DNA of 64,000 nt from the NCBI GenBank assembly GCA_002071445.1, contig MWFE01000065.1:62001-126000 (forward strand), given 5' to 3'. The notes under the pieces are model-generated. The model was not told the origin of the DNA. It saw only the letters and a list, made by a program, of their open reading frames with translations, and did not search any database. This document shows positions 16,961 to 26,675 of this stretch, piece after piece. Positions within the stretch are counted from its first letter, which is position 1. The number at the start of each line of letters is the position of its first letter. This DNA comes from Bacteroidetes bacterium ADurb.Bin008 (GTDB lineage: Bacteria > Bacteroidota > Bacteroidia > Bacteroidales > Tenuifilaceae). The translations under genes and the position numbers were made by a program.

Positions 16961-18016
16961 ATGATTAACGACAAGATAGTAGTAGGCATAACCCAGGGCG
17001 ACATCAACGGCATAGGCTACGAGGTGATAATCAAAACTCTGTCCGATAGCCGCATTAACGAGCTTTGCGTTCCGGTTTTATATGGCTCACCCAAGGTTGC
17101 CGCATACCACAGGAAGGCACTGAACGTGGAGAATTTCAGCTTCAATCAGGCGAAGGATATTGATGACATTAATCCCAAGCGTTCGAATATTATCAACTGC
17201 ATGAACGAGAATGTGAGGGTGGAACTGGGCAAATCGAACGAATACTGCGGCGAGGGTTCTGTAAAAGCACTGGAGTGTGCCGTAAACGACCTTAAAAAAG
17301 GGAAAATCGACGTACTGCTCACTGCTCCAATCAATAAGCTTAACGTTCAGGGAAAGAACTTTAACTTCCCCGGGCACACCGAATTTTTGGCCAAAAGTTT
17401 CGGCGTTGACGAGGTTCTCATGCTGATGGTCAGCAACACCATGCGGGTTGGGGTTGTAACCGGGCACGTGGCTCTGTCCGAAGTTCCCGGGCTGATAACC
17501 GTTGACGCCATTCTTACCAAGCTGCGCATACTTAACAATACGCTGATTACCGATTTCGATATCCGCAAACCCCGTATAGCCGTGCTGGGGCTAAACCCCC
17601 ATTCGGGTGACGGAGGAGTTTTGGGCAATGAGGAGCAAACCGTTATTATTCCGGCCATTGAAAAAGCCAATGCGGAAAATATCCATGCCATGGGCCCATA
17701 CTCAACCGACGGGCTTTTTGGATCGGAGGGATTCTCAAAATTCGATGGGATATTGGCCATGTACCACGACCAGGGCTTAACGCCCTTTAAGGCACTGGCG
17801 TTTGATACCGGAGTTAACTATACTGCCGGATTGCCCGTAATACGTACTTCGCCTGCCCACGGAACGGCCTACGCCATAGCCGGGCAGGGTGTGGCTTCGG
17901 AAAACTCGTTCAGGGAGGCGCTTTACCTTGCTCTGGATATTTTCAAAAAGCGCCAGATGTACAGTGAAATCAATAAAAATCCTTTACGAATATCGCATCA
18001 GGAAACGCAAGAATAA
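16961..18016 (+). CDS. pdxA: 4-hydroxythreonine-4-phosphate dehydrogenase PdxA
   Basis: A 351-residue enzyme of pyridoxal-5'-phosphate synthesis that oxidises 4-phosphohydroxy-L-threonine with NAD+. The start GITQGDINGIGYEVI is the canonical N-terminus. The three metal-binding histidines are visible in FPGHTEFLA, NPHSGDGG and YHDQGLTPFK, and SPAHGTAYAIAG is the conserved C-terminal block. Length is normal. It appears to be the first gene of a pdxA-ruvA-sprA unit: ruvA starts 28 bp downstream. It is a cytosolic enzyme. Confidence 0.96.
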   Translation: MINDKIVVGITQGDINGIGYEVIIKTLSDSRINELCVPVLYGSPKVAAYHRKALNVENFSFNQAKDIDDINPKRSNIINCMNENVRVELGKSNEYCGEGSVKALECAVNDLKKGKIDVLLTAPINKLNVQGKNFNFPGHTEFLAKSFGVDEVLMLMVSNTMRVGVVTGHVALSEVPGLITVDAILTKLRILNNTLITDFDIRKPRIAVLGLNPHSGDGGVLGNEEQTVIIPAIEKANAENIHAMGPYSTDGLFGSEGFSKFDGILAMYHDQGLTPFKALAFDTGVNYTAGLPVIRTSPAHGTAYAIAGQGVASENSFREALYLALDIFKKRQMYSEINKNPLRISHQETQE

Positions 18017-18044
18017 ACCCATACTCACATATCATTCAGCAGCC

Positions 18045-18626
18045 ATGTACGAATACATCAGAGGAGAGCTTGTGGAGCTCAATCCAACCTTTGCCGTAGT
18101 TGAAAACAACGGGATAGGCTATTTCATCAATATCTCGTTACAATCCTACGCATTGTTAGAGGGAAAAAAGGACGTAACCCTGTTTCTCCATCAGGTGGTT
18201 CGCGAGGATGCCATTCTGCTTTACGGCTTTGCCCAGGCAGAGGAGCGCGAATTGTTCCGCCACCTCATCAGCGTATCGGGCATTGGCCCCAATACCGGTA
18301 GGGTAATCCTTTCATCGCTATCGCCTGCCGAAGTGATGGAAGCCATTCTGCAAAGCGATGTGAATACGCTTAAACAGGTAAAGGGTATCGGGCTAAAAAC
18401 TGCACAACGGATCATCATTGACCTAAAAGACAAGCTGGGTAAAGCTAAAGCAGACCAAGAAATTTTTGTATCCATGGACAATAGCATAAGGCAAGAAGCG
18501 TTATCAGCATTAGTTATGCTTGGCTTTGCAAAGGGTACTGCTGAAAAAACAATAGCTCATATCCTGAAGCAAAACCCCAATCAAACGGTGGAAAATCTCA
18601 TTAAAGAGGCTTTAAAGGGACTGTAA
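18045..18626 (+). CDS. ruvA: Holliday junction branch migration protein RuvA
   Basis: 193 residues, the normal RuvA length. The N-terminal OB-fold starts MYEYIRGELVEL. The helix-hairpin-helix region includes VSGIGPNTGRVILSSL and VKGIGLKTAQRIIIDLKDKL, and the small C-terminal domain III (ALVMLGFAKGTAEK) would contact RuvB. The open frame runs further upstream, but that part lacks homology and overlaps pdxA. RuvA tetramers bind Holliday junctions and load RuvB. It lies between pdxA and sprA with short gaps. Confidence 0.96.
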   Translation: MYEYIRGELVELNPTFAVVENNGIGYFINISLQSYALLEGKKDVTLFLHQVVREDAILLYGFAQAEERELFRHLISVSGIGPNTGRVILSSLSPAEVMEAILQSDVNTLKQVKGIGLKTAQRIIIDLKDKLGKAKADQEIFVSMDNSIRQEALSALVMLGFAKGTAEKTIAHILKQNPNQTVENLIKEALKGL

Positions 18627-18647
18627 AACAATAACTTTCGGCAAGAT

Positions 18648-21600
18648 TTGAAGGATTTCTGTAAGCATATTTTTTTAGGGATTGCCATTTTTGCCCTGAA
18701 AACTGTTTCGGAACAACCCATGCTTTTTGCATCGGTTTACCCAGACTACTCTTACAGTTACAGCCACCTCACTGAGCCCTCGCTCCTATTCCAAACACCC
18801 GATAGTGTAGTTCTCCCCTTCCCTATCCCCTCGGGTGACGGGCAGGGTGATGGAGAAGCACCCTCATCGCCCCTTTTCTTACAGCCGCCCCAAAACATCA
18901 CCACCACCGTGGTTTACGATCCGGTTGCAAAGATATACACCGTTTACTACAAGGTGGGCGATATCAACATCAGGCCACCACAGGCGATGAGCGAGGATGA
19001 GTACCGCAGGTTTCAGTTCGAACAATCCATGCGCGAGTATTGGCAACAGCGGCAGAAAGGCGAAACCAGTGCCCGTGGTTCGGGCATCCTGCCAAGGCTA
19101 CAGGTGGGCGGCGAAACGTTCGATAGGGTATTCGGCAGCAACGTCATAGAAATCATCCCACAGGGAACTGCAGAGTTGATTTTCGGTGTAACCCATACGA
19201 AAACAGACAATCCCAACATAGCCGAAGATTTAAGAAGTAACGTAACCTTCGATTTCAAATCGAAGATACAGATGAATGTGGACGGAACCGTGGGCGAAAA
19301 GCTGAAAATGAGCGTTAACTACAATACCGAAGCCACTTTCGACTTCGAACAAAATGTGAAGGTTGAATACACGGGTTTTGAGGATGAGATAATACAGAAG
19401 ATTGAGGCAGGAAACGTATCGCTCCCTCTTCCCGGATCGCTTATAACGGGAAGCCACAGCCTGTTTGGTTTAAAAACCCAGCTCAAATTTGGCAAGCTGA
19501 CCGTAACCAGCATCTTCTCGAAACAGGATGGGCAAACACAGGTTATGGAAGTACGTGGCGGTGCTCAAATCAAGGATTTCGAGATTCAGGCCGATGAGTA
19601 CGAGGCAAATAAGCACTTCTTTCTGTCGCACTACTTCCGCGATACCTACAACCAATCGCTTCAGAATTTGCCCATCGTCAATAGCGGAATCAACATCACC
19701 CGTATTGAGGTATGGATTACCAACAAGCAGAGCAATTTCGAAAACTCCAGGGATATCGTTGCTTTTCACGATATTGGTGAGAACCAACATAACATTTTTG
19801 CCAACCAAATCTTCTCCCAAACAACAGGGGGTGACAATCCCACCAACAACAGGAACAACCTGTACGAGTGGATGACCACAACATACCAGGGGGTGAGGGA
19901 TGTATCCAATATTGGCAACGTACTTTCGCCCCTGACCTCGCAGGGATTTATCGGTGGGAGGGATTACGAAACGCTGGAAAATGCCCGAAAGCTATCTCAA
20001 TCGGAATACACGCTCAACCCACAGCTGGGCTACATCTCGCTCAACTTTTCGCTCAATGCCGATGAAGTGCTTGCCGTAGCCTACGAGTACACCATGGGTG
20101 GCCAAATATACCAGGTGGGCGAGTTCTCCACCGATGGCATTACTGCTCCTGATGCACTGATTGCCAAACTTATAAAGGGGACCAATCTTTCGCCACAGCA
20201 ACCCACCTGGAACCAGATGATGAAGAACATCTACTCCATTGATGCCTGGCAAATCGATCGAAAGGAGTTCTATTTGAACATACTGTACCAAAACGACCTG
20301 ACCGGAACCACCGTGAATTACCTTCCCGAAGGGAATATAGCCAACGAGCCGTTGCTGTCTGTGCTCAACCTCGACAATCTCAACAGCAACAACGATCCCG
20401 GAGCCGATGGGGTGTTCGATTTCATCGAGGGGATAACCGTGAGGGCAGCCACAGGGCGTATTATCTTTCCTGTTGTGGAGCCATTCGGGAAGGATTTGGC
20501 CCGGAAGATTGGGGATCCCGACATAGCCAAAAAGTATGTTTACCAGGAGCTATACGACTCTACACTCACGCGGGCACGGCAGATGGCCGAGAAAAATAAG
20601 TTCCAGCTGGCCGGCACATACAAGTCCTCATCGGGTTCGGAAATCGCTCTCAATGCAGCCAACATACCGCGCGGGTCGGTGGTGGTAACCGCCGGAGGCG
20701 CAAAGCTAACCGAGGGGTTAGATTACACGGTGGACTATGTAATGGGATCGGTAAAAATTATCAACCCCGCCCTTCTGGAATCGGGGACACCCATTAAAAT
20801 ATCGCTGGAGAATCAGGCACTCTTCGATTTTCAGGTGAAAACGCTTATCGGCTCCCATTTCGACTACAAAATTTCCGACAATTTCAACATTGGGGCTACG
20901 GTACTAAACCTCACCGAGCGCCCCTTCACCCACAAGGTAACATTTGGGAATGAGGCCATCAGTAATACCATCTGGGGGCTTAACACATCATACCGCACCG
21001 AATCGCCATTCCTGACCAAGCTGGTTGACCTGCTGCCATTCATCGAAACAAAGGAAAAGTCAACCATAAATATCGATGCGGAATTTGCCCAGTTTCTGCC
21101 CGGTCATTCGCGAGCCATTGGTAAAGCGGGCACGGTGTATATTGATGATTTTGAGGGGGCAAAAATCTCAATCGATATGCGCCAGTGGTCGTCGTGGAAC
21201 TTGTCCGGTGCCCCCGAGCACCAGCCCGACCTCTTCCCCGAGGCGGAATTGCTGAACGATCTGCGCTATGGCTATAACCGCGCCAAGCTGGCCTGGTATA
21301 GCATCGACCCGTTGTTCCTGCGAGGGACATCGCTTACCCCCGGGCACATAAGGAATAATCCCGATACCCGCAGTAGCCACTTCGTGCGCGAAATTTTTGA
21401 GCGCGAAATATTCCCCAACAGGAATACACCTCAGGGCTTACCAACCAATATCCCTGTGCTAAACATTGCCTTTTACCCATCGGAGAAAGGGCCTTACAAT
21501 TTCAATACCGACGGGATTGACGAGGATGGCAAGCTCACTAACCCTTCCAACTCCTGGGGCGGAATCACGAGGGAGGTACCCTCGGCTATCTCCGATTTCG

Positions 21601-24600
21601 AAATGGCCAACATAGAGTACATCGAATTTTGGTTAATGGACCCTTTCGTTGAAGACTCGTTGCATACCGGTGGCGATTTATATTTTAATCTGGGTGAAAT
21701 TTCTGAGGATGTGCTGAAGGATGGGAAGAAATCGTTTGAGAATGGCCTGCCCAAAACCAGTGAGGTAACCAATGTTGATACCACCGCTTGGGGAAGGGTG
21801 CCCACCGTTCAGTCGCTGGTCAACGCTTTTGACAACAACCCTGAAACCCGAATGTATCAGGATGTCGGCCTTGATGGGTTGAACTCCGAGGATGAACGCT
21901 CGTTCTTTAGCGATTATCTTAATGCGATAAGATCCCGATTTGGTGAAGGTTCACAGGCCTATCAGGATGCATGGCGAGACCCGTCGAACGATAACTACCG
22001 ATATTTCCGTTCCAGCATTTATGATGCACAGGAGACGGGCATTCTCGATCGGTACAAGAAGTTTAACAACCCCGAGGGAAACTCGCCGGCCACCAACCAA
22101 CCCAATCCCGACGGGATTGTTGAGCCATACCCAACTTCTGCGTCAATCCTGCCCAATTCCGAGGACATTGACCGCGATAACAACCTGAACAAAAATGAGA
22201 GCTACTACCAGTACAGAATATCGCTTCGCCCACAGGACATGGAAGTTGGATATAACTATATCACCGACAAAGTGTCGTACAATGCCAAGTTTGACAATGG
22301 CGAACGATCGACGGTAAACTGGTACCAATTTAAGATACCCGTTGAAGAGTTTGAAAAATCAGTGAACGGGATGCAGGACTTCAAATCCATCCGTTTCATA
22401 AGGCTATTCATGCGGGGATTTGAGAAAGAGGTCATTCTGCGATTTGCAACGCTGGAATTGGTGAGGGGCGAATGGCGAAAGTATAACCGTGCGCTGATTG
22501 AAGGGCAGGAGAATGTTCCCATCAACGACCTTCCAAGGGGTACGCTGGATATTTCGACGGTAAACATTGAAGAGAACAATACGCGTACACCGGTGAACTA
22601 CGTACTCCCTCCGGGAGTAACAAGGGTTCAGGATGTTGCACAACCCCAAATCAGGGAACTCAACGAGCAGGCCATGGAGCTTAAAGTGCTCGATTTGGGA
22701 GATGGTGATGCCAGGGCAACCTACCGGAACCTCAGGCTGGATATCAGGCAGTACAAAAAGCTTATGCTGGACGTACACGCCGAGGAAATACCCGGAATGT
22801 CGCTTGCAGATAACGATTTAAACCTTTTCGTAAGGCTTGGTACAGATTATTCCAACAACTACTACGAATACGAGCTACCGCTCGTGTTAACACCCCCCGG
22901 AAGATACAACAACAATTCCGACCGCGACAGGGAGAGGGTATGGCCCAGGGAGAATCTGGTGGACATTGTACTTGAGAGGCTTACCGATGTGAAAATGCAA
23001 AGGAATGAGCAGATGCAAGCACCCGGATCGCTGATAAACTACACAACCATTTACACCGTAACAGAGGGCGATAGCAAGATTAAGGTTGTGGGTAATCCGA
23101 GCCTGAGTAACGTCAGGGTGCTCATGGTCGGGATTCGCAATCCGAGCCGCTCCGATAATCCCGATGATGATGGAATGCCCAAATCGGGCATTGTGTGGAT
23201 AAACGAGTTGAGGCTTACCCAGTTTAACGACAAGGGTGGTTGGGCTGCCAACACAAGGCTGTCGGCAAAACTTGCCGATTTGGCACAGGTTAACGTTTCG
23301 GGATCAACCATAAAGCCCGGGTTTGGATCCATTGAGAAGAAGGTTAACGAGCGCAGCCTCGATGATTTCTACCAGTACGACCTGAACAGCACCGTTCAGC
23401 TGGGGCGGTTCTTCCCCAAGGAATCGGGCGTCAGCATTCCGCTTTACGTAGGGTTCACCGAATCGTTTGCCAATCCTGAATTCAACCCTATCGATCAGGA
23501 CGTGCCACTGAAAAAGGCATTGAATAATGCCGCCAACAGGGCCGAACGCGATTCTATCAAAAAAATATCACAGGATTACAACCGGAGGAAAAGCATTACC
23601 CTTACCAATGTCAGGATTAACAAAACGGGGAAGAATCCAAGAATCTACGATATTGCAAACTTCGCGGTAAGCTATTCATTCTCCGAACAGCTCTCGAGGA
23701 ACATCAACACCGAAGAGCGTTTGCAGCAGAATACACGGGGAGGCTTGACGTACAGTTACAACACCAAGGCTAAAAGCGTTACTCCGTTTAAGAATGCCAA
23801 GTGGCTGTCGCACCCATATCTCCGAATCATTAAGGATTTCAACTTCACCTATATTCCCTCCCAACTTTCGTTCCGAACGGAACTCAACCGCACCTATTTC
23901 GAACAGCAGCTGCGCAACATCAATAATCCCAACATACGGTTGATGCCAACCTATTCCAAGGATTTCACATGGAACAGGCTTTACACGCTGAATTGGGACA
24001 TCACTCAAGCGCTGCGCTTCGATTTCAATGCCACCAACCAGGCACGGATTGACGAACCCATGGGTATGGTGAATCGGTTGAAAGACCCCGATGGCTACGA
24101 ACAATGGAAAGATTCGGTATGGACAAACCTTAAGAATTTTGGAAGGAACACCAACTATAACCACCAGTTTAACCTAACCTATAATGTTCCGATCAACAAA
24201 ATCCCACTTTTCAATTGGGTTACAGCATCGGCAAGGTACACAGGCAACTACAGCTGGACAGCCGGTCCCATCCTCCCCGACACCAGCCGCTTCGATCCGG
24301 GCAATACAATACAGAACTCGAATACCGTTCAGCTAACAGGGCAGCTCAACTTCACATCGCTATACGGCAAGGTAAAATACCTGAAGGACATAAACCAAAA
24401 ATTTGACCAGTTGGCCCGTGGCGGTACGCAGCAGAAGAAGCAAAACATGAAAACGGTTACCGAAACGCAGGAAAACATTAGGTTTCGTAAAGACCGATTC
24501 CGAACCATAGACCACAGGCTGAAAACCGAGAGCATAATGGCCAAGGTTTTCGACGAAGAAGGCAACGAGGTGACAGCCGAAGTGGATGTCCGATCCGAAT

Positions 24601-26099
24601 CAAGGATTCGTATCAAAGTGGATAAGGACATAAGCAAAGGTAAGGTAACCCTTGAGGGGAAAGTCCCCGAGCGTGAGAACATTGCCCTGTTGCTGTTCCA
24701 GGGATCAATACGCGTACTTATGGGGGTGAAAAATCTAGCCATAACCTATTCGCAAACCAATGGAACGCTGCTTCCCGGCTATAAGCCTAACACCCTATAC
24801 ATGGGAATGGAGAAATACAACGATGTATATGCTCCGGGGATGCCATTCGTTGCCGGATGGCAAGATCCTGACTTTGCCTGGAATGCCGTCCGCAACCAAT
24901 GGTTGAGTACCGACAGTACGCTCAACGCCCCGTTTGTGCTAACCAACAACGAAAACCTGAACATTAGGAGTTCTGTTGAACCGATACCCGGAATGCGAAT
25001 TGAAGTGAGTGGAATCCGTAGCATGTCTAAAAACAGAAATGAGTACTACATTCCAGATGAGTTTGGCAGGTTTAATGCATACAACCCCATGACTACAGGG
25101 AATTTCAGCATCAGCCTGATCACCCTTGGGTCGGCCTTCGAGCAATCCAACTCGAAAAACAACTACATGAGCAAAAGTTTCACCCTTTTCAGCGAATACC
25201 GCAAAAGGTTAGCGGAAAGATTGGCCGATGTTAGGGCCGAATCGGGTAACTATATCCCCCACCCCGGAACCCCCGGGGAACAGGATAATGATTTCCCATC
25301 CGGCTATGGCAAACTCAATCAGGAAGTGCTGATATACTCATTCTTAGCAGCATATACAGGCACTTCGCCCGATGTAATCGGATTAACCACCTTCCCGCTT
25401 ATCCCCATGCCCAACTGGCAATTCACCTACGATGGGCTGGCAAAGCTGAAACCTTTCCAAAAATATCTTCGCACTTTCACCCTGCGTCACGGATACAGAT
25501 CAACGTACACCATAGGTTCGTATGCAACCAATTTGAACTACCAACTGGAGGATGACGGTTTCAGCTACGTAAGGGATCAGCAGGGGAACTTTATCCCCGA
25601 ATACGATATTACCAACGTTGCCATAAGCGAGCAGTTTAACCCGCTCATTGGCCTAGATGCAACGTGGAACAACAGCCTGACCAACAGGGTTGAAGTAAAA
25701 AATACAAGATCGTTGGCCATGAGCTTTTCCAACAACCAGCTTAGCGAAGTAACGGCATGGGAATACATTGTCGGCTTGGGTTACCGTTTCGAAAACCTGC
25801 CGCTTAAATTCAGATCGGCAGGTGGAGACCAGAAAACCCTGAAGAGCGACCTGAGAGTCAACCTCGATGTTAGCCTTAGGAATAACCTGACCATACTGAG
25901 AAGGCTGGTGGAGGAGACCAACGAGGCGTCGGTGGGGCAAAGGGCTTTGACCATAAAAACTGCCGGAGAATATGTGGTAAGCGAACAGGTAACCATTAGG
26001 GTATTCTTCGACAGGGTAGTGAACACGCCGCTGGTTGGCACTTTTGCCACTGCCAATACCAGCTTTGGCTTCAGCGTTAGGTTTACACTGGCTCAATAG
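18648..26099 (+). CDS. sprA: Type IX secretion outer-membrane translocon SprA (Sov)
   Basis: A 2483-residue protein, right for SprA/Sov, the very large outer-membrane barrel through which type IX cargo leaves the cell. Sequence landmarks include TAELIFGVTHTKTDNPNI near the N-terminus, GRIIFPVVEPFG, the long family core with DDFEGAKISIDMRQWSSWNL, and a C-terminal beta-strand end (TSFGFSVRFTLAQ). The frame opens with TTG at 18648, 21 bp after ruvA. This gives a hydrophobic leader (IFLGIAIFALK). The first ATG (18720) would remove that leader, so I prefer TTG. The gene follows ruvA and precedes gcvH, an arrangement seen in other Bacteroidota. The deiminase-like protein upstream carries a sorting domain for this system. 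Confidence 0.95.
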   Translation: MKDFCKHIFLGIAIFALKTVSEQPMLFASVYPDYSYSYSHLTEPSLLFQTPDSVVLPFPIPSGDGQGDGEAPSSPLFLQPPQNITTTVVYDPVAKIYTVYYKVGDINIRPPQAMSEDEYRRFQFEQSMREYWQQRQKGETSARGSGILPRLQVGGETFDRVFGSNVIEIIPQGTAELIFGVTHTKTDNPNIAEDLRSNVTFDFKSKIQMNVDGTVGEKLKMSVNYNTEATFDFEQNVKVEYTGFEDEIIQKIEAGNVSLPLPGSLITGSHSLFGLKTQLKFGKLTVTSIFSKQDGQTQVMEVRGGAQIKDFEIQADEYEANKHFFLSHYFRDTYNQSLQNLPIVNSGINITRIEVWITNKQSNFENSRDIVAFHDIGENQHNIFANQIFSQTTGGDNPTNNRNNLYEWMTTTYQGVRDVSNIGNVLSPLTSQGFIGGRDYETLENARKLSQSEYTLNPQLGYISLNFSLNADEVLAVAYEYTMGGQIYQVGEFSTDGITAPDALIAKLIKGTNLSPQQPTWNQMMKNIYSIDAWQIDRKEFYLNILYQNDLTGTTVNYLPEGNIANEPLLSVLNLDNLNSNNDPGADGVFDFIEGITVRAATGRIIFPVVEPFGKDLARKIGDPDIAKKYVYQELYDSTLTRARQMAEKNKFQLAGTYKSSSGSEIALNAANIPRGSVVVTAGGAKLTEGLDYTVDYVMGSVKIINPALLESGTPIKISLENQALFDFQVKTLIGSHFDYKISDNFNIGATVLNLTERPFTHKVTFGNEAISNTIWGLNTSYRTESPFLTKLVDLLPFIETKEKSTINIDAEFAQFLPGHSRAIGKAGTVYIDDFEGAKISIDMRQWSSWNLSGAPEHQPDLFPEAELLNDLRYGYNRAKLAWYSIDPLFLRGTSLTPGHIRNNPDTRSSHFVREIFEREIFPNRNTPQGLPTNIPVLNIAFYPSEKGPYNFNTDGIDEDGKLTNPSNSWGGITREVPSAISDFEMANIEYIEFWLMDPFVEDSLHTGGDLYFNLGEISEDVLKDGKKSFENGLPKTSEVTNVDTTAWGRVPTVQSLVNAFDNNPETRMYQDVGLDGLNSEDERSFFSDYLNAIRSRFGEGSQAYQDAWRDPSNDNYRYFRSSIYDAQETGILDRYKKFNNPEGNSPATNQPNPDGIVEPYPTSASILPNSEDIDRDNNLNKNESYYQYRISLRPQDMEVGYNYITDKVSYNAKFDNGERSTVNWYQFKIPVEEFEKSVNGMQDFKSIRFIRLFMRGFEKEVILRFATLELVRGEWRKYNRALIEGQENVPINDLPRGTLDISTVNIEENNTRTPVNYVLPPGVTRVQDVAQPQIRELNEQAMELKVLDLGDGDARATYRNLRLDIRQYKKLMLDVHAEEIPGMSLADNDLNLFVRLGTDYSNNYYEYELPLVLTPPGRYNNNSDRDRERVWPRENLVDIVLERLTDVKMQRNEQMQAPGSLINYTTIYTVTEGDSKIKVVGNPSLSNVRVLMVGIRNPSRSDNPDDDGMPKSGIVWINELRLTQFNDKGGWAANTRLSAKLADLAQVNVSGSTIKPGFGSIEKKVNERSLDDFYQYDLNSTVQLGRFFPKESGVSIPLYVGFTESFANPEFNPIDQDVPLKKALNNAANRAERDSIKKISQDYNRRKSITLTNVRINKTGKNPRIYDIANFAVSYSFSEQLSRNINTEERLQQNTRGGLTYSYNTKAKSVTPFKNAKWLSHPYLRIIKDFNFTYIPSQLSFRTELNRTYFEQQLRNINNPNIRLMPTYSKDFTWNRLYTLNWDITQALRFDFNATNQARIDEPMGMVNRLKDPDGYEQWKDSVWTNLKNFGRNTNYNHQFNLTYNVPINKIPLFNWVTASARYTGNYSWTAGPILPDTSRFDPGNTIQNSNTVQLTGQLNFTSLYGKVKYLKDINQKFDQLARGGTQQKKQNMKTVTETQENIRFRKDRFRTIDHRLKTESIMAKVFDEEGNEVTAEVDVRSESRIRIKVDKDISKGKVTLEGKVPERENIALLLFQGSIRVLMGVKNLAITYSQTNGTLLPGYKPNTLYMGMEKYNDVYAPGMPFVAGWQDPDFAWNAVRNQWLSTDSTLNAPFVLTNNENLNIRSSVEPIPGMRIEVSGIRSMSKNRNEYYIPDEFGRFNAYNPMTTGNFSISLITLGSAFEQSNSKNNYMSKSFTLFSEYRKRLAERLADVRAESGNYIPHPGTPGEQDNDFPSGYGKLNQEVLIYSFLAAYTGTSPDVIGLTTFPLIPMPNWQFTYDGLAKLKPFQKYLRTFTLRHGYRSTYTIGSYATNLNYQLEDDGFSYVRDQQGNFIPEYDITNVAISEQFNPLIGLDATWNNSLTNRVEVKNTRSLAMSFSNNQLSEVTAWEYIVGLGYRFENLPLKFRSAGGDQKTLKSDLRVNLDVSLRNNLTILRRLVEETNEASVGQRALTIKTAGEYVVSEQVTIRVFFDRVVNTPLVGTFATANTSFGFSVRFTLAQ

Positions 26100-26136
26100 C
26101 AGTTTTGCTGCACAAACTTTTTCCTCTGTCTATTGC

Positions 26137-26167
26137 TTGGCAATAAGTAAAAATAAGTGTACTTTTG
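26137..26167 (+). promoter_or_regulatory. Promoter of gcvH
   Basis: TTG at 26137-26139 and TACTTTTG at 26160-26167 are separated by 20 bp, matching the Bacteroidota -33/-7 pattern, about 50 bp before gcvH. This suggests gcvH is transcribed independently of sprA. Confidence 0.6.
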
Positions 26168-26215
26168 GAAAGTTAATTACCATTTAGTCTAACCCTCAAA
26201 AGTTGAAAAGATACC

Positions 26216-26596
26216 ATGAACATTCCATCAGATCTTAAGTACTCGAAAGACCACGAGTGGATTCGTGTAAACGGCAGCGAGGCCGTTATTGGCATTACCG
26301 ATTTTGCTCAAAGCCAGCTGGGCGATGTTGTATTTGTTGAAATTGAAACCCTGGGCGAAAACCTTGACAAAGAAGAAGTTTTTGGCACCGTTGAAGCAGT
26401 TAAAACGGTTTCCGACCTCTTTATGCCCGTGTCGGGAGAGATCACTGCCGTTAACGAAAAACTTGCCGATACTCCCGAAGTGGTTAACAAAGATCCCTAC
26501 GGCGAGGGTTGGATGATTAAAATTAAACTGAGCGACCCTGCACAGCTGAACGACCTACTCACAGCCGATCAGTACAAGGGAATTATCAACGAGTAA
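26216..26596 (+). CDS. gcvH: Glycine cleavage system H protein
   Basis: A 126-residue lipoyl-carrier protein, full length. It begins IPSDLKYSKDHEW, and the lipoylated lysine is in VEAVKTVSDL, near residue 62. The C-terminal block NKDPYGEGWMIKI is also conserved. It shuttles the aminomethyl group between the P, T and L proteins of the glycine cleavage complex in the cytosol. The P and T genes are not in the window. LipB and LipA, which make its cofactor, are encoded at 35.6-37.2 kb. Confidence 0.97.
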   Translation: MNIPSDLKYSKDHEWIRVNGSEAVIGITDFAQSQLGDVVFVEIETLGENLDKEEVFGTVEAVKTVSDLFMPVSGEITAVNEKLADTPEVVNKDPYGEGWMIKIKLSDPAQLNDLLTADQYKGIINE

Positions 26597-26616
26597 AAAC
26601 AACTGCCATAATATGT

Positions 26617-26651
26617 AAATGGGGCTGAATCCGTCGGAATCAGCCCCATTT
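26617..26651. terminator. Bidirectional terminator between gcvH and the convergent HprK-like gene
   Basis: A perfect 12-bp inverted repeat, AAATGGGGCTGA and TCAGCCCCATTT, flanks an 11-bp centre that can itself pair (TCC/GGA). A and T runs on the outside allow it to work in both directions between two converging genes. Confidence 0.85.
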
Positions 26652-26675
26652 ATATTGCAATAAGCGTAATACTAT

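Noticed and set aside
17889-18044. Longer 5' ends for ruvA and similar extensions of clpP, lysS, sufC and the YitT gene
   Set aside because: The extra segments are unconserved, overlap upstream genes or promoter boxes, and the chosen ATG matches the family N-terminus in each case.
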